A DNA stretch of 34,541 nucleotides from Arthrobacter sp. RIT-PI-e (lineage in GTDB: Bacteria > Actinomycetota > Actinomycetes > Actinomycetales > Micrococcaceae), in contig NZ_LGIU01000094.1 of NCBI RefSeq assembly GCF_001187915.1, forward strand, positions 1 through 34,541, in the 5' to 3' direction. The translations under genes were made by a program, and so were the position numbers. Positions 16,141 to 25,697 of the stretch are shown piece by piece; position 1 is the first letter of the stretch, and each line of letters opens with the position of its first letter. The notes beneath the pieces are model-generated. The model saw only the letters and a program-made list of their open reading frames with translations, was not told the DNA's origin and did no database searches.

Positions 16141-17720
16141 GCGATCTCCACGAGGGCACGGTGACGCCGAGGAGCTGGGAGACCCCCCGCCTGGAGCGCC
16201 TGACCACCTGGGACTCCGACTGGGCCGGTCTCCGGGTGGTGGTCGCCGGCATCGGTGCCTCGGGTTTCTCCGCGGCCGACACCCTGATCGAGCTCGGCGC
16301 CACGGTGGTGGTGGTGGATGCGCTGGCCGGCCCCGGGAACGAGGCGAAGGCCGACACCCTGAGGATCGTCGGGGTGCACGACGTGCTGCTCGGCGCCGAC
16401 CACGTGGAGAGCCTGCCCCTCGTGGACGGCGCGCCGGCCGATCTCGTGGTCCCCTCGCCCGGATGGCGGCCCACCCACCCGCTGCTCACAGACGCCGCGG
16501 CGTCGGGCATACCCGTCTGGGGCGACGTCGAACTGGCCTGGCGGGTGCGGGTCCGGGGGGGCCGACCCACCGCGGAGGGGCTGACGATCACCGGGCCCAA
16601 CGGCAAGACCCCCCCGGTGGGCCTCACCGAATCGATGCTCCTGGCCGGCGGCAAGCGTGCCGTGGCGGCGGGGAACGTGGGTACCCCGATCCTGGACGTG
16701 ATCCGCGACCCCCAGGGATACGACTTCCTCGCGGTGGAGCTCTCCAGCTTCCAGCTGCACTGGGCGCACTCGATCTCCCCCCTGGCGAGCGTCTGCCTGA
16801 ACGTGGCCGAGGACCACGTGGACTGGCACGGCAGCTACGAGGCCTACCTCGCTGCCAAGGCGTCCGTCTACGAGCGCACCCGCGTGGCGTGCGTCTACAA
16901 CGTGGAGCAGCGCGAGACCGAGGCGATGGTCGAGGAGGCCGAGGTCGTCGAGGGCTGCCGGGCCGTCGGGTTCACCACCGGGATGCCCTCCGTGAGCATG
17001 ATGGGCGTGGTGGAGGACCTGCTGGTGGACCGGGCGTTCATCGAGCAGCGCAAGGACTCCGCCGCGGAGCTCGGTGCCATCCGTGACCTGGGCGAGGTGG
17101 TCCCGCGTCACCTCGTGGCGAACGCGCTCGCAGCGGCGGCGCTGGTGCGGGCGGCGGGTCTGCCCAGTGGCGCGGTGCGCGACGGGATCAGGAACTTCCA
17201 GCCCGGGGAGCACCGCATCCAGGTGGTCGCCAACGAGGCGGGAGTGCTGTGGATCAACGACTCGAAGGCCACGAACCCGCATGCCGCCTCGGCGTCGCTG
17301 GCGTCCTTCCGGTCCGTGGTGTGGATCGCAGGGGGACTCTCCAAGGGGGTCTCCTACGACGAGCTCGTCGCTGCCCACGCGTCCCGGCTGAAGGCCGTGG
17401 TGCTGATCGGCGTGGATCCCGAGCCGCTGCGGACCGCGCTCTCCCGGTACGCCCCGGGGGTCCCGGTCTCCCTCCGGCCCGGCACCGAGGACGACGGCGC
17501 CGGACACCGGGCCGAGGGCCCGGGCACGACGACGGCCGACGACCCCATACGGTGGGCGGTGACCGAGGCCGCACGCCTGGTCGAGGACGGCGACACCGTC
17601 CTCATGGCCCCGGCAGCCGCCTCGATGGACCAGTTCACCTCCTACGCGCACCGTGGCACCGCCTTCATGGAGGCCGTCAGGGCGCTCGGTGGTCCGTCGA
17701 CGAACCCCGAGGAACCCTGA
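16137..17720 (+). CDS. murD: UDP-MurNAc-L-alanine:D-glutamate ligase, with altered ATP loop
   Basis: A 527-residue Mur ligase adding D-glutamate to UDP-MurNAc-L-Ala. The N-terminal Rossmann-like domain has [16 protein letters not shown], and [15 protein letters not shown] follows. Further motifs are intact: [45 protein letters not shown] and [12 protein letters not shown]. The ATP loop is odd: it reads [16 protein letters not shown] (Lys157), where the family has TGTNGKTTTV. Pro occupies positions 154, 159 and 160, while the other three Mur ligases in the window have normal loops. Each change is one A-to-C substitution, so a sequence error is possible; the frame is otherwise unbroken. It overlaps mraY by 4 bp and ftsW by 1 bp. 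Confidence 0.94.
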   Translation: MSDLHEGTVTPRSWETPRLERLTTWDSDWAGLRVVVAGIGASGFSAADTLIELGATVVVVDALAGPGNEAKADTLRIVGVHDVLLGADHVESLPLVDGAPADLVVPSPGWRPTHPLLTDAAASGIPVWGDVELAWRVRVRGGRPTAEGLTITGPNGKTPPVGLTESMLLAGGKRAVAAGNVGTPILDVIRDPQGYDFLAVELSSFQLHWAHSISPLASVCLNVAEDHVDWHGSYEAYLAAKASVYERTRVACVYNVEQRETEAMVEEAEVVEGCRAVGFTTGMPSVSMMGVVEDLLVDRAFIEQRKDSAAELGAIRDLGEVVPRHLVANALAAAALVRAAGLPSGAVRDGIRNFQPGEHRIQVVANEAGVLWINDSKATNPHAASASLASFRSVVWIAGGLSKGVSYDELVAAHASRLKAVVLIGVDPEPLRTALSRYAPGVPVSLRPGTEDDGAGHRAEGPGTTTADDPIRWAVTEAARLVEDGDTVLMAPAAASMDQFTSYAHRGTAFMEAVRALGGPSTNPEEP

Positions 17721-19129
17721 TGGTCACCACCCCCACACGACCGGGCGGGCGGAAGCCCTCGGTACGGCCGGTCCGCGTCAAGGAGCCGGTGCGGCCCGCC
17801 ACACCCTCCACCGGGCCGTCCGGCCCGTCCGACGGGACCGGCGACGCAGGTCTCGGGGCGCGGACCATCAAGGCCGGGGGAGCGAGCGCGGGTGACCGGC
17901 GCACGAATGCCGGCGTCGAGCCGGTCAAGGGCCTCCGGGTACGGCTGCGGCGCGGCTGGGCCGTGCTCGAGGGGTCGGACCGCTCGCCGTCGGGCTTCGC
18001 CTACTACCTGATCCTCGGGTCCGCCCTCGCGCTCACGGCCATCGGGCTCATGATGGTGCTCTCGGCGTCGTCCGTCGAGGCGATCGCCGCCGGCGTGAAC
18101 CGGTACGAGACCTTCTCCCGCCAGGCCGTCTTCGCCGGGGTGGGCGTGGTCCTCATGATCGTGCTCTCCCGGCTCGGTCCCCGCGCCCTCCGTGCCCTGG
18201 CCTGGCCCAGTCTCCTCGCCGCCGTGGTGCTGCTGGCGCTGGTGCTGGTGGTCGGCCAGGAGATCAACGGCAACAAGAACTGGCTCCAGGTCGGGCCACT
18301 GACCCTCCAGCCCTCGGAGCCCGCCAAGCTCGCCGTGGCCCTCTGGCTCGCGGCGGTCCTCGAGCGGAAGAAGGCGCTCATCAAGGACTGGAAGCACGCA
18401 CTGGTGCCCGCGCTGCCCATCGGGGGCCTGCCGGTGCTGCTCATCCTCGTCGGTGGTGACCTCGGGACGGCGCTGATCTTCCTGCTGATCATGGCCGCAG
18501 CCCTGTTCTTCGCCGGGGCCTCGATGAAGCTCTTCACCGTGACCGGTCTTCTCGCCGTGGTGGGCTCCCTGGTCATGGTGGCCACGAGCGGCAACCGGAA
18601 CGTCCGCATCGCCGCCTGGCTGGGGTTGAACTGCGACGACGGCAACGACCTGTGCATGCAGTCGGACAACGGCCTCTTCGCGATGGCATCCGGCGGCTGG
18701 TTCGGCGTCGGGATCGGGCAGAGCCGGCAGAAGTGGAACTGGATCCCGGAAGCGCACAACGACTTCATCGTCGCCATCATCGGCGAGGAGTTCGGGCTGC
18801 TCGGCACGCTGGTGGTGGTGCTCCTCTTCGGCGTCCTCGCCGTGGCCACCTTCCGGGTCGCCATGCGCTACACGGACCCCTTCGTGCGGATCCTCATGGG
18901 ATCCATCCTGGTGTGGCTGATCGGCCAGGCCTTCGTCAACATCGGCATGGTCACCGGTCTGCTGCCCGTGATCGGGGTGCCCCTGCCGTTCATCTCGTAC
19001 GGCGGTTCCGCCCTCACCTTCACGCTGGCCGCCGTGGGTGTGCTGCTCTCCTTCGCACGGAGGAGCCCGCGGCCCCCCGCGTCCGCCGTCCTGCCCTCCG
19101 TCCCGGGAAGGGAACGCGTACCCTCATGA
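17720..19129 (+). CDS. ftsW: Septal peptidoglycan polymerase FtsW (SEDS family)
   Basis: A 469-residue SEDS glycosyltransferase that polymerises lipid II at the septum in complex with FtsI. A basic, Pro/Gly-rich cytoplasmic extension of about 90 residues comes first. Multiple membrane segments begin at [24 protein letters not shown] motifs include [48 protein letters not shown] and the C-terminal [19 protein letters not shown]. The ATG at 17720 shares one base with the murD stop, and the stop overlaps the murG ATG. A Cys-containing loop ([15 protein letters not shown]) precedes the large conserved loop. Confidence 0.96.
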   Translation: MVTTPTRPGGRKPSVRPVRVKEPVRPATPSTGPSGPSDGTGDAGLGARTIKAGGASAGDRRTNAGVEPVKGLRVRLRRGWAVLEGSDRSPSGFAYYLILGSALALTAIGLMMVLSASSVEAIAAGVNRYETFSRQAVFAGVGVVLMIVLSRLGPRALRALAWPSLLAAVVLLALVLVVGQEINGNKNWLQVGPLTLQPSEPAKLAVALWLAAVLERKKALIKDWKHALVPALPIGGLPVLLILVGGDLGTALIFLLIMAAALFFAGASMKLFTVTGLLAVVGSLVMVATSGNRNVRIAAWLGLNCDDGNDLCMQSDNGLFAMASGGWFGVGIGQSRQKWNWIPEAHNDFIVAIIGEEFGLLGTLVVVLLFGVLAVATFRVAMRYTDPFVRILMGSILVWLIGQAFVNIGMVTGLLPVIGVPLPFISYGGSALTFTLAAVGVLLSFARRSPRPPASAVLPSVPGRERVPS

Positions 19130-20241
19130 CCTCCCCCCCTGCTCCTTCCCGGCCCCTCTCCGTGGTGCTGGCGGGCGGTGGCACGGCCGGGCACATCAGC
19201 CCGCTCCTGGCGATCGCCGGTGCCCTGATGGAGACCCGGCCGGACACCCGCATCGCCGTCGTCGGCACCGAGGCCGGCATGGAGACCCGTCTGCTGCCCG
19301 CCGCCGGGTTCGAGCTGCGGACCATCGACCGCGTGCCCCTGCCCCGCAAGCCCCCCGTGGGTCTCCTGAAGCTGCCGCTGCGGGTCCGCCGCGCGGTGCA
19401 CCAGGCGCGGGGCATCCTCACCACCGCGGCGGCCGACGTCGTCGTGGGGGCGGGTGGGTACGTCTCCACGCCCGTGTACCTCGCGGCCCGGACGCGCGGC
19501 ATCCCCGTGGTGATCCACGAGGCGAACGCACGCCCCGGGATCGCCAACCGGGTGGGGGCGGGATTCGCCGCCCGGGTGGCCGTGGCCTTCGAGGGCACGC
19601 CGCTGAAGGGCGCCGTGCTCGTCGGCATGCCGATGCGCCGGGGCATCGCCGACCTCGACCGCGCGGCCGAACGCGCCGGCGCCCGGGCGTCGCTGGGCCT
19701 GGACCCGGACGCCACCACCGTGGTGGTCACGGGAGGTTCCTCCGGGGCGATGAGCGTCAACCGGGCCGTGGCGGACGCGGTGGAGCTCCTCACGCGCGCC
19801 GGTGTCCAGGTGCTGCACATCACCGGCCGGGGCAAGCAGGTGCCGGGCGCCGACGGCGCTCCGCTGTCCGTCCCCGGGTACCACCAGGTGGAGTACGTCG
19901 ACGGCATGGAGCGCGTCTACGCGGCGGCGGACCTGCTCGTGGCCCGCTCCGGTGCCGCCACGGTCAGCGAGGTCAGCGCCGTGGGTCTCCCCGCGGTCCT
20001 CGTGCCGCTGCCGCACGGCAACGGCGAGCAGCGGCTCAACGCCCGCGGTCTCGTGGACGCCGGCGGTGCGCTGCTGGTGGAGGACGGCACCTTCACCGCC
20101 GACTGGATCCGGGACCACGTGCTGCCCCTGGTCACCGATCCGTCCCGGCTCGCCCGGATGTCCGCGGCCTCCTACGCCCAGGGCGTGCGGGATGCCGATC
20201 GCCGGATGGCGGAGCTCGTGCTGACGGCGGCGGGGACGTGA
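19126..20241 (+). CDS. murG: UDP-GlcNAc:lipid I N-acetylglucosaminyltransferase
   Basis: A 371-residue peripheral membrane GT-B glycosyltransferase that adds GlcNAc to lipid I, making lipid II. The N-terminal G-loop is [32 protein letters not shown] and [15 protein letters not shown] follow, then the second G-loop [15 protein letters not shown]. The UDP-GlcNAc site is [21 protein letters not shown], with [16 protein letters not shown] after it. Glu in the HEAN/HEQN-type motif is conserved. The ATG overlaps the ftsW stop (ATGA). Confidence 0.96.
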   Translation: MTSPPAPSRPLSVVLAGGGTAGHISPLLAIAGALMETRPDTRIAVVGTEAGMETRLLPAAGFELRTIDRVPLPRKPPVGLLKLPLRVRRAVHQARGILTTAAADVVVGAGGYVSTPVYLAARTRGIPVVIHEANARPGIANRVGAGFAARVAVAFEGTPLKGAVLVGMPMRRGIADLDRAAERAGARASLGLDPDATTVVVTGGSSGAMSVNRAVADAVELLTRAGVQVLHITGRGKQVPGADGAPLSVPGYHQVEYVDGMERVYAAADLLVARSGAATVSEVSAVGLPAVLVPLPHGNGEQRLNARGLVDAGGALLVEDGTFTADWIRDHVLPLVTDPSRLARMSAASYAQGVRDADRRMAELVLTAAGT

Positions 20242-20342
20242 ACGACGACCGCGTGTCCGGTATCGGGCACGACGGTGCAGGACCGAGAAGTCCGCACGGG
20301 AACAGTCAGGCAGTCCGCCAGGACACGAGGAACGGGAACACG

Positions 20343-21782
20343 ATGACCGGCAGCCAGTATTCCGAGGATCTGCTCCTCGAGGAACCCGTGCACTTCATCG
20401 GTCTGGGCGGGGCCGGGATGTCCGCGGTGGCACGGGTCCTCCTCGGGCGGGGGGTGCGCGTGTCCGGTTCGGACGCCGCCGACTCGCGGGGGCTGCGCGC
20501 ACTCGCAGGGCTGGGCGCCGCGGCGACGGTGGGCCACACGGCCGCGTCCGTGCCGCGGACCGGCACGGTCGTGGTCTCCACGGCCATCCGCGCCACCAAT
20601 CCCGAGCTCGAGGAGGCGCGCCGCATCGGCCTGACGGTGCTGCACCGCTCCGAGGCGCTCGCCGCCGCGATGGGCGGTCGGCGCACGGTGGCGGTCGCCG
20701 GGACGCACGGCAAGACGACGACGACGGCCATGATCACCGTGCTCCTGCGCAACGCGGGCCTGAACCCCTCCTTCGCGATCGGTGGCGACGTCGCCGCGCT
20801 CGGCGTGAACGCGGAGTGGACCGGCGGGCCGGTGTTCGTGGCCGAGGCCGACGAATCGGACGGGTCCTTCCTCAACTACGACCCGCAGCTCGCCGTGGTG
20901 ACCAACGTGGAGGCGGACCACCTGGACCACTACGGCTCGGCGGACGCCGTGCACGCGGTGTTCGCGGACTTCGCGGACCGGCTCCCCGACGACGGCGTCC
21001 TGGTGGCGTGCGCCGACGACGCCGGGGCCGCCGCCCTGGTGGCCGGGCAGCCGCCCACGCGCCGCGTACGCACCTACGGGTACTCCGAGGCGGCGGACAT
21101 CCGGATCGGTGCCACGCGGGCCGTCGGCAGCACGAGCAACAGCGTGCTCTCCTTCGTGGTGGACGGGATGGACGCCGCCCAGGAGCTGCAGCTCGGCGTC
21201 CCCGGGCGGCACAACGTCCTGAACGCGGTCGCCGCCTTCGCCGTCGCCCTGGAACTGGGGGTGGACCCGGCGGTGGCCGCCGCCGGGCTGTCGCTCTTCT
21301 CCGGGGCCGCGCGTCGCTTCGAGGCCCGCGGGCAGGGTGACGGCGTGCGGGTGTTCGACGACTACGCGCACCACCCCACCGAGGTGGAGGCCGCGCTGAC
21401 GGCGGCGCGCACGGTCGCCGGGGGCCACGGCGTCCATGTGCTCTTCCAGCCGCACCTCTTCTCGCGGACCCGCGAGTTCGCGGCCGGCTTCGCCTCGGCC
21501 CTCGCGCTGGCGGACACCGTGACGGTGCTGCCCGTGTACGCGGCGCGGGAGGACCCGGTGCAGGACGTCGGCGGGTGGACCATCACCGATCTCATGCCCG
21601 GCGCGGATGCGGCCTACGCGGAGGACCCGGACCTGGCGATGCACCGCGTGGTCGGGGCCGCACGCCCCGGGGACGTCGTCCTCACCATCGGTGCCGGTGA
21701 CGTCACGCAGTACGGCGTGCGGCTGGTCTCCCTGCTGGCCGGTCGCGAGGTGGGCGCCGCTCCGGAGGAGGGGGGCGCGTGA
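20343..21782 (+). CDS. murC: UDP-N-acetylmuramate:L-alanine ligase
   Basis: A 479-residue Mur ligase that adds the first amino acid (L-Ala) to UDP-MurNAc. VHFIGLGGAGMSAVARVLL is the N-terminal nucleotide-sugar domain. VAGTHGKTTTTAMI is the ATP loop (Lys124), and EADESDGSFL, NVEADHLDHYGS, GRHNVLNAVAAFA and FDDYAHHPTEVEAAL are diagnostic. The ATG at 20343 places the Gly-rich motif at the usual distance and has GAGGAACGGGAACAC upstream. An in-frame GTG at 20238 overlaps the murG stop (GTGA) and would add 35 non-conserved, polar residues. Coupling geometry favours it, conservation does not. The stop overlaps ftsQ. Confidence 0.94.
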   Translation: MTGSQYSEDLLLEEPVHFIGLGGAGMSAVARVLLGRGVRVSGSDAADSRGLRALAGLGAAATVGHTAASVPRTGTVVVSTAIRATNPELEEARRIGLTVLHRSEALAAAMGGRRTVAVAGTHGKTTTTAMITVLLRNAGLNPSFAIGGDVAALGVNAEWTGGPVFVAEADESDGSFLNYDPQLAVVTNVEADHLDHYGSADAVHAVFADFADRLPDDGVLVACADDAGAAALVAGQPPTRRVRTYGYSEAADIRIGATRAVGSTSNSVLSFVVDGMDAAQELQLGVPGRHNVLNAVAAFAVALELGVDPAVAAAGLSLFSGAARRFEARGQGDGVRVFDDYAHHPTEVEAALTAARTVAGGHGVHVLFQPHLFSRTREFAAGFASALALADTVTVLPVYAAREDPVQDVGGWTITDLMPGADAAYAEDPDLAMHRVVGAARPGDVVLTIGAGDVTQYGVRLVSLLAGREVGAAPEEGGA

Positions 21783-22684
21783 GCCCGAGGAAACCCCCGC
21801 CCGCCCGTCCGTCCCCCACCCGTCCGTCCGCCGGGCCGCTCGCCGGGCCGCTCGCCGGGCCGGAGGACGACGGCGCCACCGACCCGGACGATGCGGCCGA
21901 CCTGCCGGGGGACCGTCCTGCGGCGCCGTTCGGGGACCCGTTCGGGGAGCGCTCGCCCCGGCGGGCGAAGGTGCTCGACTTCCCGGCCCCCCGACGGTCG
22001 CACCGGGTGCGCAACACCGTCCTCTCCGTCCTCGCGGTGGTCCTGGTGCTGGGGGGCGTGGTGGCCTACGCGGTCTTCTCCCCGGCACTGGCGCTGCGGA
22101 CCGTGGTGGTGGAGGGCAACACCCTGATCGGCACCGACGAGGTCGAGGCGGCACTCGCGCCGCTGGAGGGGATCTCCCTGACGAGGATCTCGCACGACCA
22201 GGTGCGGGACCTCCTCGCGGACGAGCCTCCCCTCGAGGACGTCACCATCTCCGCGGAACCGCCGTCCACGCTCGTGGTCACCGTGCGCGAGCGCGTGCCC
22301 GTGGCGGTGCTGCAGAGCGGTCCGGAGTTCGTGCTCATCGATGCCGAGGGGCGTCAGCTCGCCACGGTGGCGCAGCGCGACGAGGTGCAGCTCCCGCTGA
22401 TCAACGGCGGTACCGCTGCCGTGAACACCGGGGTGTTCTCCTCGATCACGGCGGTCCTGGCCGAGCTCCCCGCACCCGTGCTGGCGAGGCTGAACAGTGC
22501 GTCGGCCTCGAGCGTGGACTCCATCAGGCTCTCCCTCTCGGGCGACCGGAGGATCTTCTGGGGGAGCGCGGAGCGCAGTGCGGAGAAGGCCCTCGTGCTC
22601 GAGGCGCTGCTGGCCCTCCCGGAGACGGACCCGGCGGTACGGGAGTTCGACGTCAGCACCCCGGACCGGCCGGTGACGCGCTGA
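21779..22684 (+). CDS. ftsQ: Cell division protein FtsQ (DivIB)
   Basis: A 301-residue bitopic division protein that bridges early and late divisome components with FtsL and FtsB. The cytoplasmic N-terminus (about 75 residues) is Pro/Asp-rich and contains a short repeat GPLAGPLAGPEDD, encoded by a 12-bp tandem duplication. One membrane segment (VLSVLAVVLVLGGVVAYAVF) follows. The POTRA domain runs from LRTVVVEGNTLIGTDEVEAAL to STLVVTVRERVPVAVL, and the beta domain has EFVLIDAEGRQLATV. The GTG start overlaps the murC stop. A 205-bp gap with the ftsZ promoter follows. Confidence 0.93.
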   Translation: MSPRKPPPARPSPTRPSAGPLAGPLAGPEDDGATDPDDAADLPGDRPAAPFGDPFGERSPRRAKVLDFPAPRRSHRVRNTVLSVLAVVLVLGGVVAYAVFSPALALRTVVVEGNTLIGTDEVEAALAPLEGISLTRISHDQVRDLLADEPPLEDVTISAEPPSTLVVTVRERVPVAVLQSGPEFVLIDAEGRQLATVAQRDEVQLPLINGGTAAVNTGVFSSITAVLAELPAPVLARLNSASASSVDSIRLSLSGDRRIFWGSAERSAEKALVLEALLALPETDPAVREFDVSTPDRPVTR

Positions 22685-22731
22685 CGCGGCCGTGCCCGGT
22701 CCGCGCCGATCGACACGCAGACCCGGGACAT

Positions 22732-22760
22732 TTGCAACCTGGCGCTCATGCACCTAGCGT
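22732..22760 (+). promoter_or_regulatory. ftsZ promoter
   Basis: TTGCAA (22732-22737) and TAGCGT (22755-22760) are 17 bp apart, a good -35/-10 pair. Transcription would start near 22767, giving a leader of about 120 nt that contains the AACGTTAAC palindrome. A dedicated ftsZ promoter lets FtsZ be made in excess over the upstream wall enzymes. Confidence 0.65.
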
Positions 22761-22776
22761 CGACCATAGAAATTAC

Positions 22777-22814
22777 TTGACATAACGTTAACCCTCAACC
22801 TGAGCGTTAACGTT
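22777..22814 (+). promoter_or_regulatory. TTGACA box and 31-bp interrupted palindrome upstream of ftsZ
   Basis: TTGACA at 22777-22782 is followed at 22784-22814 by AACGTTAAC, C, CTCA, ACC, TGAG, C, GTTAACGTT. The outer 9-bp arms and inner 4-bp arms are perfectly complementary, with one C-C mismatch between them. The element is A/T-rich in a GC-rich region. No TANNNT lies 16-18 bp after TTGACA, so it is not an ordinary promoter by itself. It may be an operator or an RNA hairpin in the leader. Confidence 0.6.
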
Positions 22815-22889
22815 GTGCAGAGCGAAGATCAAGGCCGGATCCCCGGCAGCCCCCGTACAGCACATGGATTCGAACAAGGGACACAGGAC

Positions 22890-24098
22890 GTGGCAGCACC
22901 GCAGAATTACTTGGCCGTCATCAAGGTCGTCGGCATCGGCGGCGGTGGCGTCAACGCCGTCAACCGCATGATCGAGGTGGGACTCCGGGGTGTGGAGTTC
23001 ATCGCCATCAACACCGATGCCCAGGCCCTCCTGATGAGCGATGCGGACGTCAAGCTCGACGTCGGCCGCGAGCTCACCCGCGGTCTCGGTGCCGGGGCGG
23101 ACCCCGAGGTGGGCCGCCGGGCCGCCGAGGACCACTCGGAGGAGATCGAGGAGGTGCTCCGCGGGGCCGACATGGTGTTCGTCACCGCGGGCGAGGGTGG
23201 CGGGACCGGTACCGGTGGCGCTCCCGTGGTCGCCCGGATCGCGCGCTCCCTCGGCGCCCTGACCATCGGTGTGGTCACGCGTCCGTTCACCTTCGAGGGG
23301 CGTCGTCGCTCCAACCAGGCCGAGAGCGGCATCGACACCCTCCGCGAGGAGGTCGACACCCTCATCGTGATCCCGAACGACCGCCTGCTCTCGATCAGCG
23401 ACCGCAACGTCTCCATGCTGGACGCGTTCCGCTCCGCGGACCAGGTGCTGCTCTCCGGTGTCCAGGGCATCACCGACCTCATCACCACACCGGGTCTGAT
23501 CAACCTCGACTTCGCCGACGTCAAGTCCGTGATGCAGGGCGCCGGGTCCGCGCTCATGGGCATCGGTTCCGCCCGCGGCGAGGACCGCGCGGTCAAGGCC
23601 GCCGAGCTCGCCATCGCCTCCCCGCTGCTCGAGGCGTCCATCGACGGCGCGCACGGCGTGCTGCTGTCCATCCAGGGTGGCTCGGACCTCGGTCTCTTCG
23701 AGATCAACGAGGCCGCCCGCCTCGTGCAGGAGGTCGCGCACCCGGAGGCCAACATCATCTTCGGTGCCGTGATCGACGACGCCCTCGGCGACGAGGCCCG
23801 CGTCACCGTCATCGCGGCCGGCTTCGACCAGGTGGATGCCACCTCGCAGCCCGCGGCAGCACCGGCTCCCGCCTCACGGCCGGCCGTGGCCCCGAGCGTG
23901 GGCTCCTCCTCGGGTCAGCAGCAGCGCAGCGGCGGCGCGGCATCGGCAGGGCTCGGTGCCTGGTCCCAGCAGCGCACGCAGAACACGCAGCCCGTCCCGG
24001 CCGACTCGGGCTTCGACGTCGACCTCCCCGCGATCGTGGAGCCCGACCTCTCCCGCGGCCGTTCGGACGACCTCGACGTACCCGACTTCCTCAAGTAG
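22890..24098 (+). CDS. ftsZ: Cell division GTPase FtsZ
   Basis: A 402-residue tubulin homologue that forms the cytokinetic ring. The N-terminus [24 protein letters not shown] is typical of Micrococcaceae. NTDAQALL, the GTP-binding signature [12 protein letters not shown], and the T7 catalytic loop [11 protein letters not shown] are all present. A variable Ala/Pro/Gln/Ser linker (about residues 315-380) ends in [10 protein letters not shown], the conserved tail that binds SepF and other partners. The GTG at 22890 is chosen by homology, with AAGGGACACAGGAC upstream; an in-frame GTG at 22815 would add 25 unconserved residues. pgeF starts 3 bp after the stop. Confidence 0.97.
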   Translation: MAAPQNYLAVIKVVGIGGGGVNAVNRMIEVGLRGVEFIAINTDAQALLMSDADVKLDVGRELTRGLGAGADPEVGRRAAEDHSEEIEEVLRGADMVFVTAGEGGGTGTGGAPVVARIARSLGALTIGVVTRPFTFEGRRRSNQAESGIDTLREEVDTLIVIPNDRLLSISDRNVSMLDAFRSADQVLLSGVQGITDLITTPGLINLDFADVKSVMQGAGSALMGIGSARGEDRAVKAAELAIASPLLEASIDGAHGVLLSIQGGSDLGLFEINEAARLVQEVAHPEANIIFGAVIDDALGDEARVTVIAAGFDQVDATSQPAAAPAPASRPAVAPSVGSSSGQQQRSGGAASAGLGAWSQQRTQNTQPVPADSGFDVDLPAIVEPDLSRGRSDDLDVPDFLK

Positions 24099-24101
24099 TC
24101 G

Positions 24102-24845
24102 GTGGACCAGGGCGTACCCTCCGCAAGCACCTCCGCGTTCTCCTGGGACGCGGAGGTGCTGCCTGGTCTCCGGGTGGCCTTCACCTCGACGGCGGCGGGG
24201 AACCTCGCGCTCCACGTCGGAGATGATCCCGACGTCGTGCGGACGAACCGCAGGCGGCTGGAGGAGCGCATGGGTGTTGCGCCGTCCTCGCTGCGCTTCA
24301 TGAGCCAGACCCACTCCGACCGCGTGGCGGACGTCACGGCATCCTCGGACGCCCCCGACGCCGACGCCCTGGCGTCCCCGGACGGGAGCCACCCGCTGGC
24401 GGTGCTCGTGGCCGACTGCGTGCCGATCGTGCTGGCGGACACCGGTCGTGGGGCGGACGCCGGCCCCACGGCCGTGGTCCACGCCGGCCGGGCCGGTGTG
24501 GCCAACGGGATCGTGGGACACGCCGTCCGTGCCCTGCGGCGGCACGGCGCCGGGGAGCTGACGGCCTGGGTGGGTCCTTCGGTGTGCGGGGAATGCTACG
24601 AGGTCCCGGAAGCCATGATGCGCGCGCTCGCCTCCGAGTTCCCCGAGGCGGAGGCACGCACCCGGGCGGGTACTCCTGCGCTCGATCTCCCCGCGGCCGT
24701 CCGTGGCCAGCTCGATCGGCTCTCGGTGGGGATCGCGCCGGTGCCGGTGGCGGGCGGTGCGTGCACGCTCGAGAACACCGGGCTCTACTCGCACCGGCGT
24801 GAGCCCGGCGCCGGGCGCATCGCCGGCCTGGTGTGGCGCACATGA
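24102..24845 (+). CDS. pgeF: Laccase-domain protein, probable purine nucleoside phosphorylase/peptidoglycan editing factor (YfiH/PgeF)
   Basis: A 247-residue multicopper-oxidase-fold protein of the YfiH family. Members act on purine nucleosides, and E. coli PgeF helps exclude serine from the stem peptide. Metal-site motifs are SQTHSDRV (His), VADCVPIVLAD (Cys) and VVHAGRAG (His). The last lacks the Trp of the common HAGWRG form, as I recall for other actinobacterial members. WVGPSVCGECYEVPE and CTLENTGLYSHRREP complete the family pattern. The GTG start lies 3 bp after the ftsZ stop, and the stop overlaps yggS (ATGA), so it is translated with the ftsZ operon. Confidence 0.9.
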   Translation: MDQGVPSASTSAFSWDAEVLPGLRVAFTSTAAGNLALHVGDDPDVVRTNRRRLEERMGVAPSSLRFMSQTHSDRVADVTASSDAPDADALASPDGSHPLAVLVADCVPIVLADTGRGADAGPTAVVHAGRAGVANGIVGHAVRALRRHGAGELTAWVGPSVCGECYEVPEAMMRALASEFPEAEARTRAGTPALDLPAAVRGQLDRLSVGIAPVPVAGGACTLENTGLYSHRREPGAGRIAGLVWRT

Positions 24846-25603
24846 GCGCTCCCGGGGCCGGTGCGCAGGCGGAGGATGCCCGTGCGCTCGAGCTGGCCGA
24901 GCGGCTGGCCGCGGTCCAGGAGCGCATCCGGGTGGCATCCACGGCAGCCATGCGGCCCCAGCCGCGGCTCGTGGTGGTGACCAAGTTCTTCCCGGCCTCC
25001 GACGTCCGCGTCCTCGCAGGTCTCGGTGTCCTGGACGTGGGGGAGAACCGCGACCAGGAGGCCGCCGCGAAGGCCGCCGAGCTCGAGGACCTCGCACTCC
25101 GTTGGCACTTCGTGGGCCAGCTCCAGACCAAGAAGGCGAGATCGGTGGCCCGGTACGCCTCCGCCGTGCACTCCGTGGACCGGGTCCCCCTGGTCGGGGC
25201 CCTGGACCGTGCGGTGGCACAGGAGCGGGAGCGACGGCGCACGGAGGGCCTCGCCGATCGCGCGGCCCTCGCGTGCTTCCTGCAGTTCGCACTGGACGAC
25301 GACGCGGCCCCGGGTGGCAGGGGAGGGGCGTCGCTGCAGGAGGCCGAGGTGCTCGCCGAGGCGGTCCTGGCGAGCGAGGTCCTGGACCTGGCCGGGGTGA
25401 TGGCCGTGGCGCCACGGGAGATGCCCCCCGCCGTCGCCTTCGAGCGCCTGATGCACATCTCCGCCACCGTGCGTACTGTTGAGCCGGGAGCAACGGCAGT
25501 CTCGGCCGGGATGAGCGGGGACCTGGAAGAGGCTGTCGCCGCCGGGGCGACACACCTGCGGATCGGTTCCGATGTTCTCGGTCCTCGACCCGTGGTGGGG
25601 TAG
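24842..25603 (+). CDS. YggS/PLPBP family pyridoxal phosphate homeostasis protein
   Basis: A 253-residue single-domain alanine-racemase-fold protein that binds PLP but has no known enzymatic activity; the family keeps PLP and amino-acid pools balanced. PLP Lys48 is in VVVTKFFPASDV. GENRDQEAAAKAAEL corresponds to the usual GENYxQE motif with changes. WHFVGQLQTKKAR and the phosphate-binding end GMSGDLEEAVAAGATHLRIGSDVLGPR are clear. The first 15 residues are variable. It overlaps pgeF by 4 bp; the region after it holds a possible sepF promoter. Confidence 0.93.
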   Translation: MSAPGAGAQAEDARALELAERLAAVQERIRVASTAAMRPQPRLVVVTKFFPASDVRVLAGLGVLDVGENRDQEAAAKAAELEDLALRWHFVGQLQTKKARSVARYASAVHSVDRVPLVGALDRAVAQERERRRTEGLADRAALACFLQFALDDDAAPGGRGGASLQEAEVLAEAVLASEVLDLAGVMAVAPREMPPAVAFERLMHISATVRTVEPGATAVSAGMSGDLEEAVAAGATHLRIGSDVLGPRPVVG

Positions 25604-25651
25604 CGTCGAGGCTGATGCAGCGTTCCGGTGAGCTCCCGGGCGGCCGCCCGG
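25601..25651 (+). promoter_or_regulatory. Possible sepF promoter -10 and GC palindrome
   Basis: TAGCGT at 25601-25606, overlapping the yggS stop, has the same hexamer and flank (TAGCGTCGA) as the ftsZ -10 element, but no good -35 is seen. Downstream, 25636-25651 is a perfect 16-bp palindrome (CCGGGCGG and its complement). A promoter here would give sepF a leader of about 90 nt. Confidence 0.3.
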
Positions 25652-25697
25652 CTGCCTCCGTGCAGGACCGATCCACACTCTTCCGACAGGAGTCACC

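Noticed and set aside
16561-16660. Frameshift in murD around the C-rich ATP loop
   Set aside because: The frame reads through with correct family motifs on both sides; only substitutions are seen.
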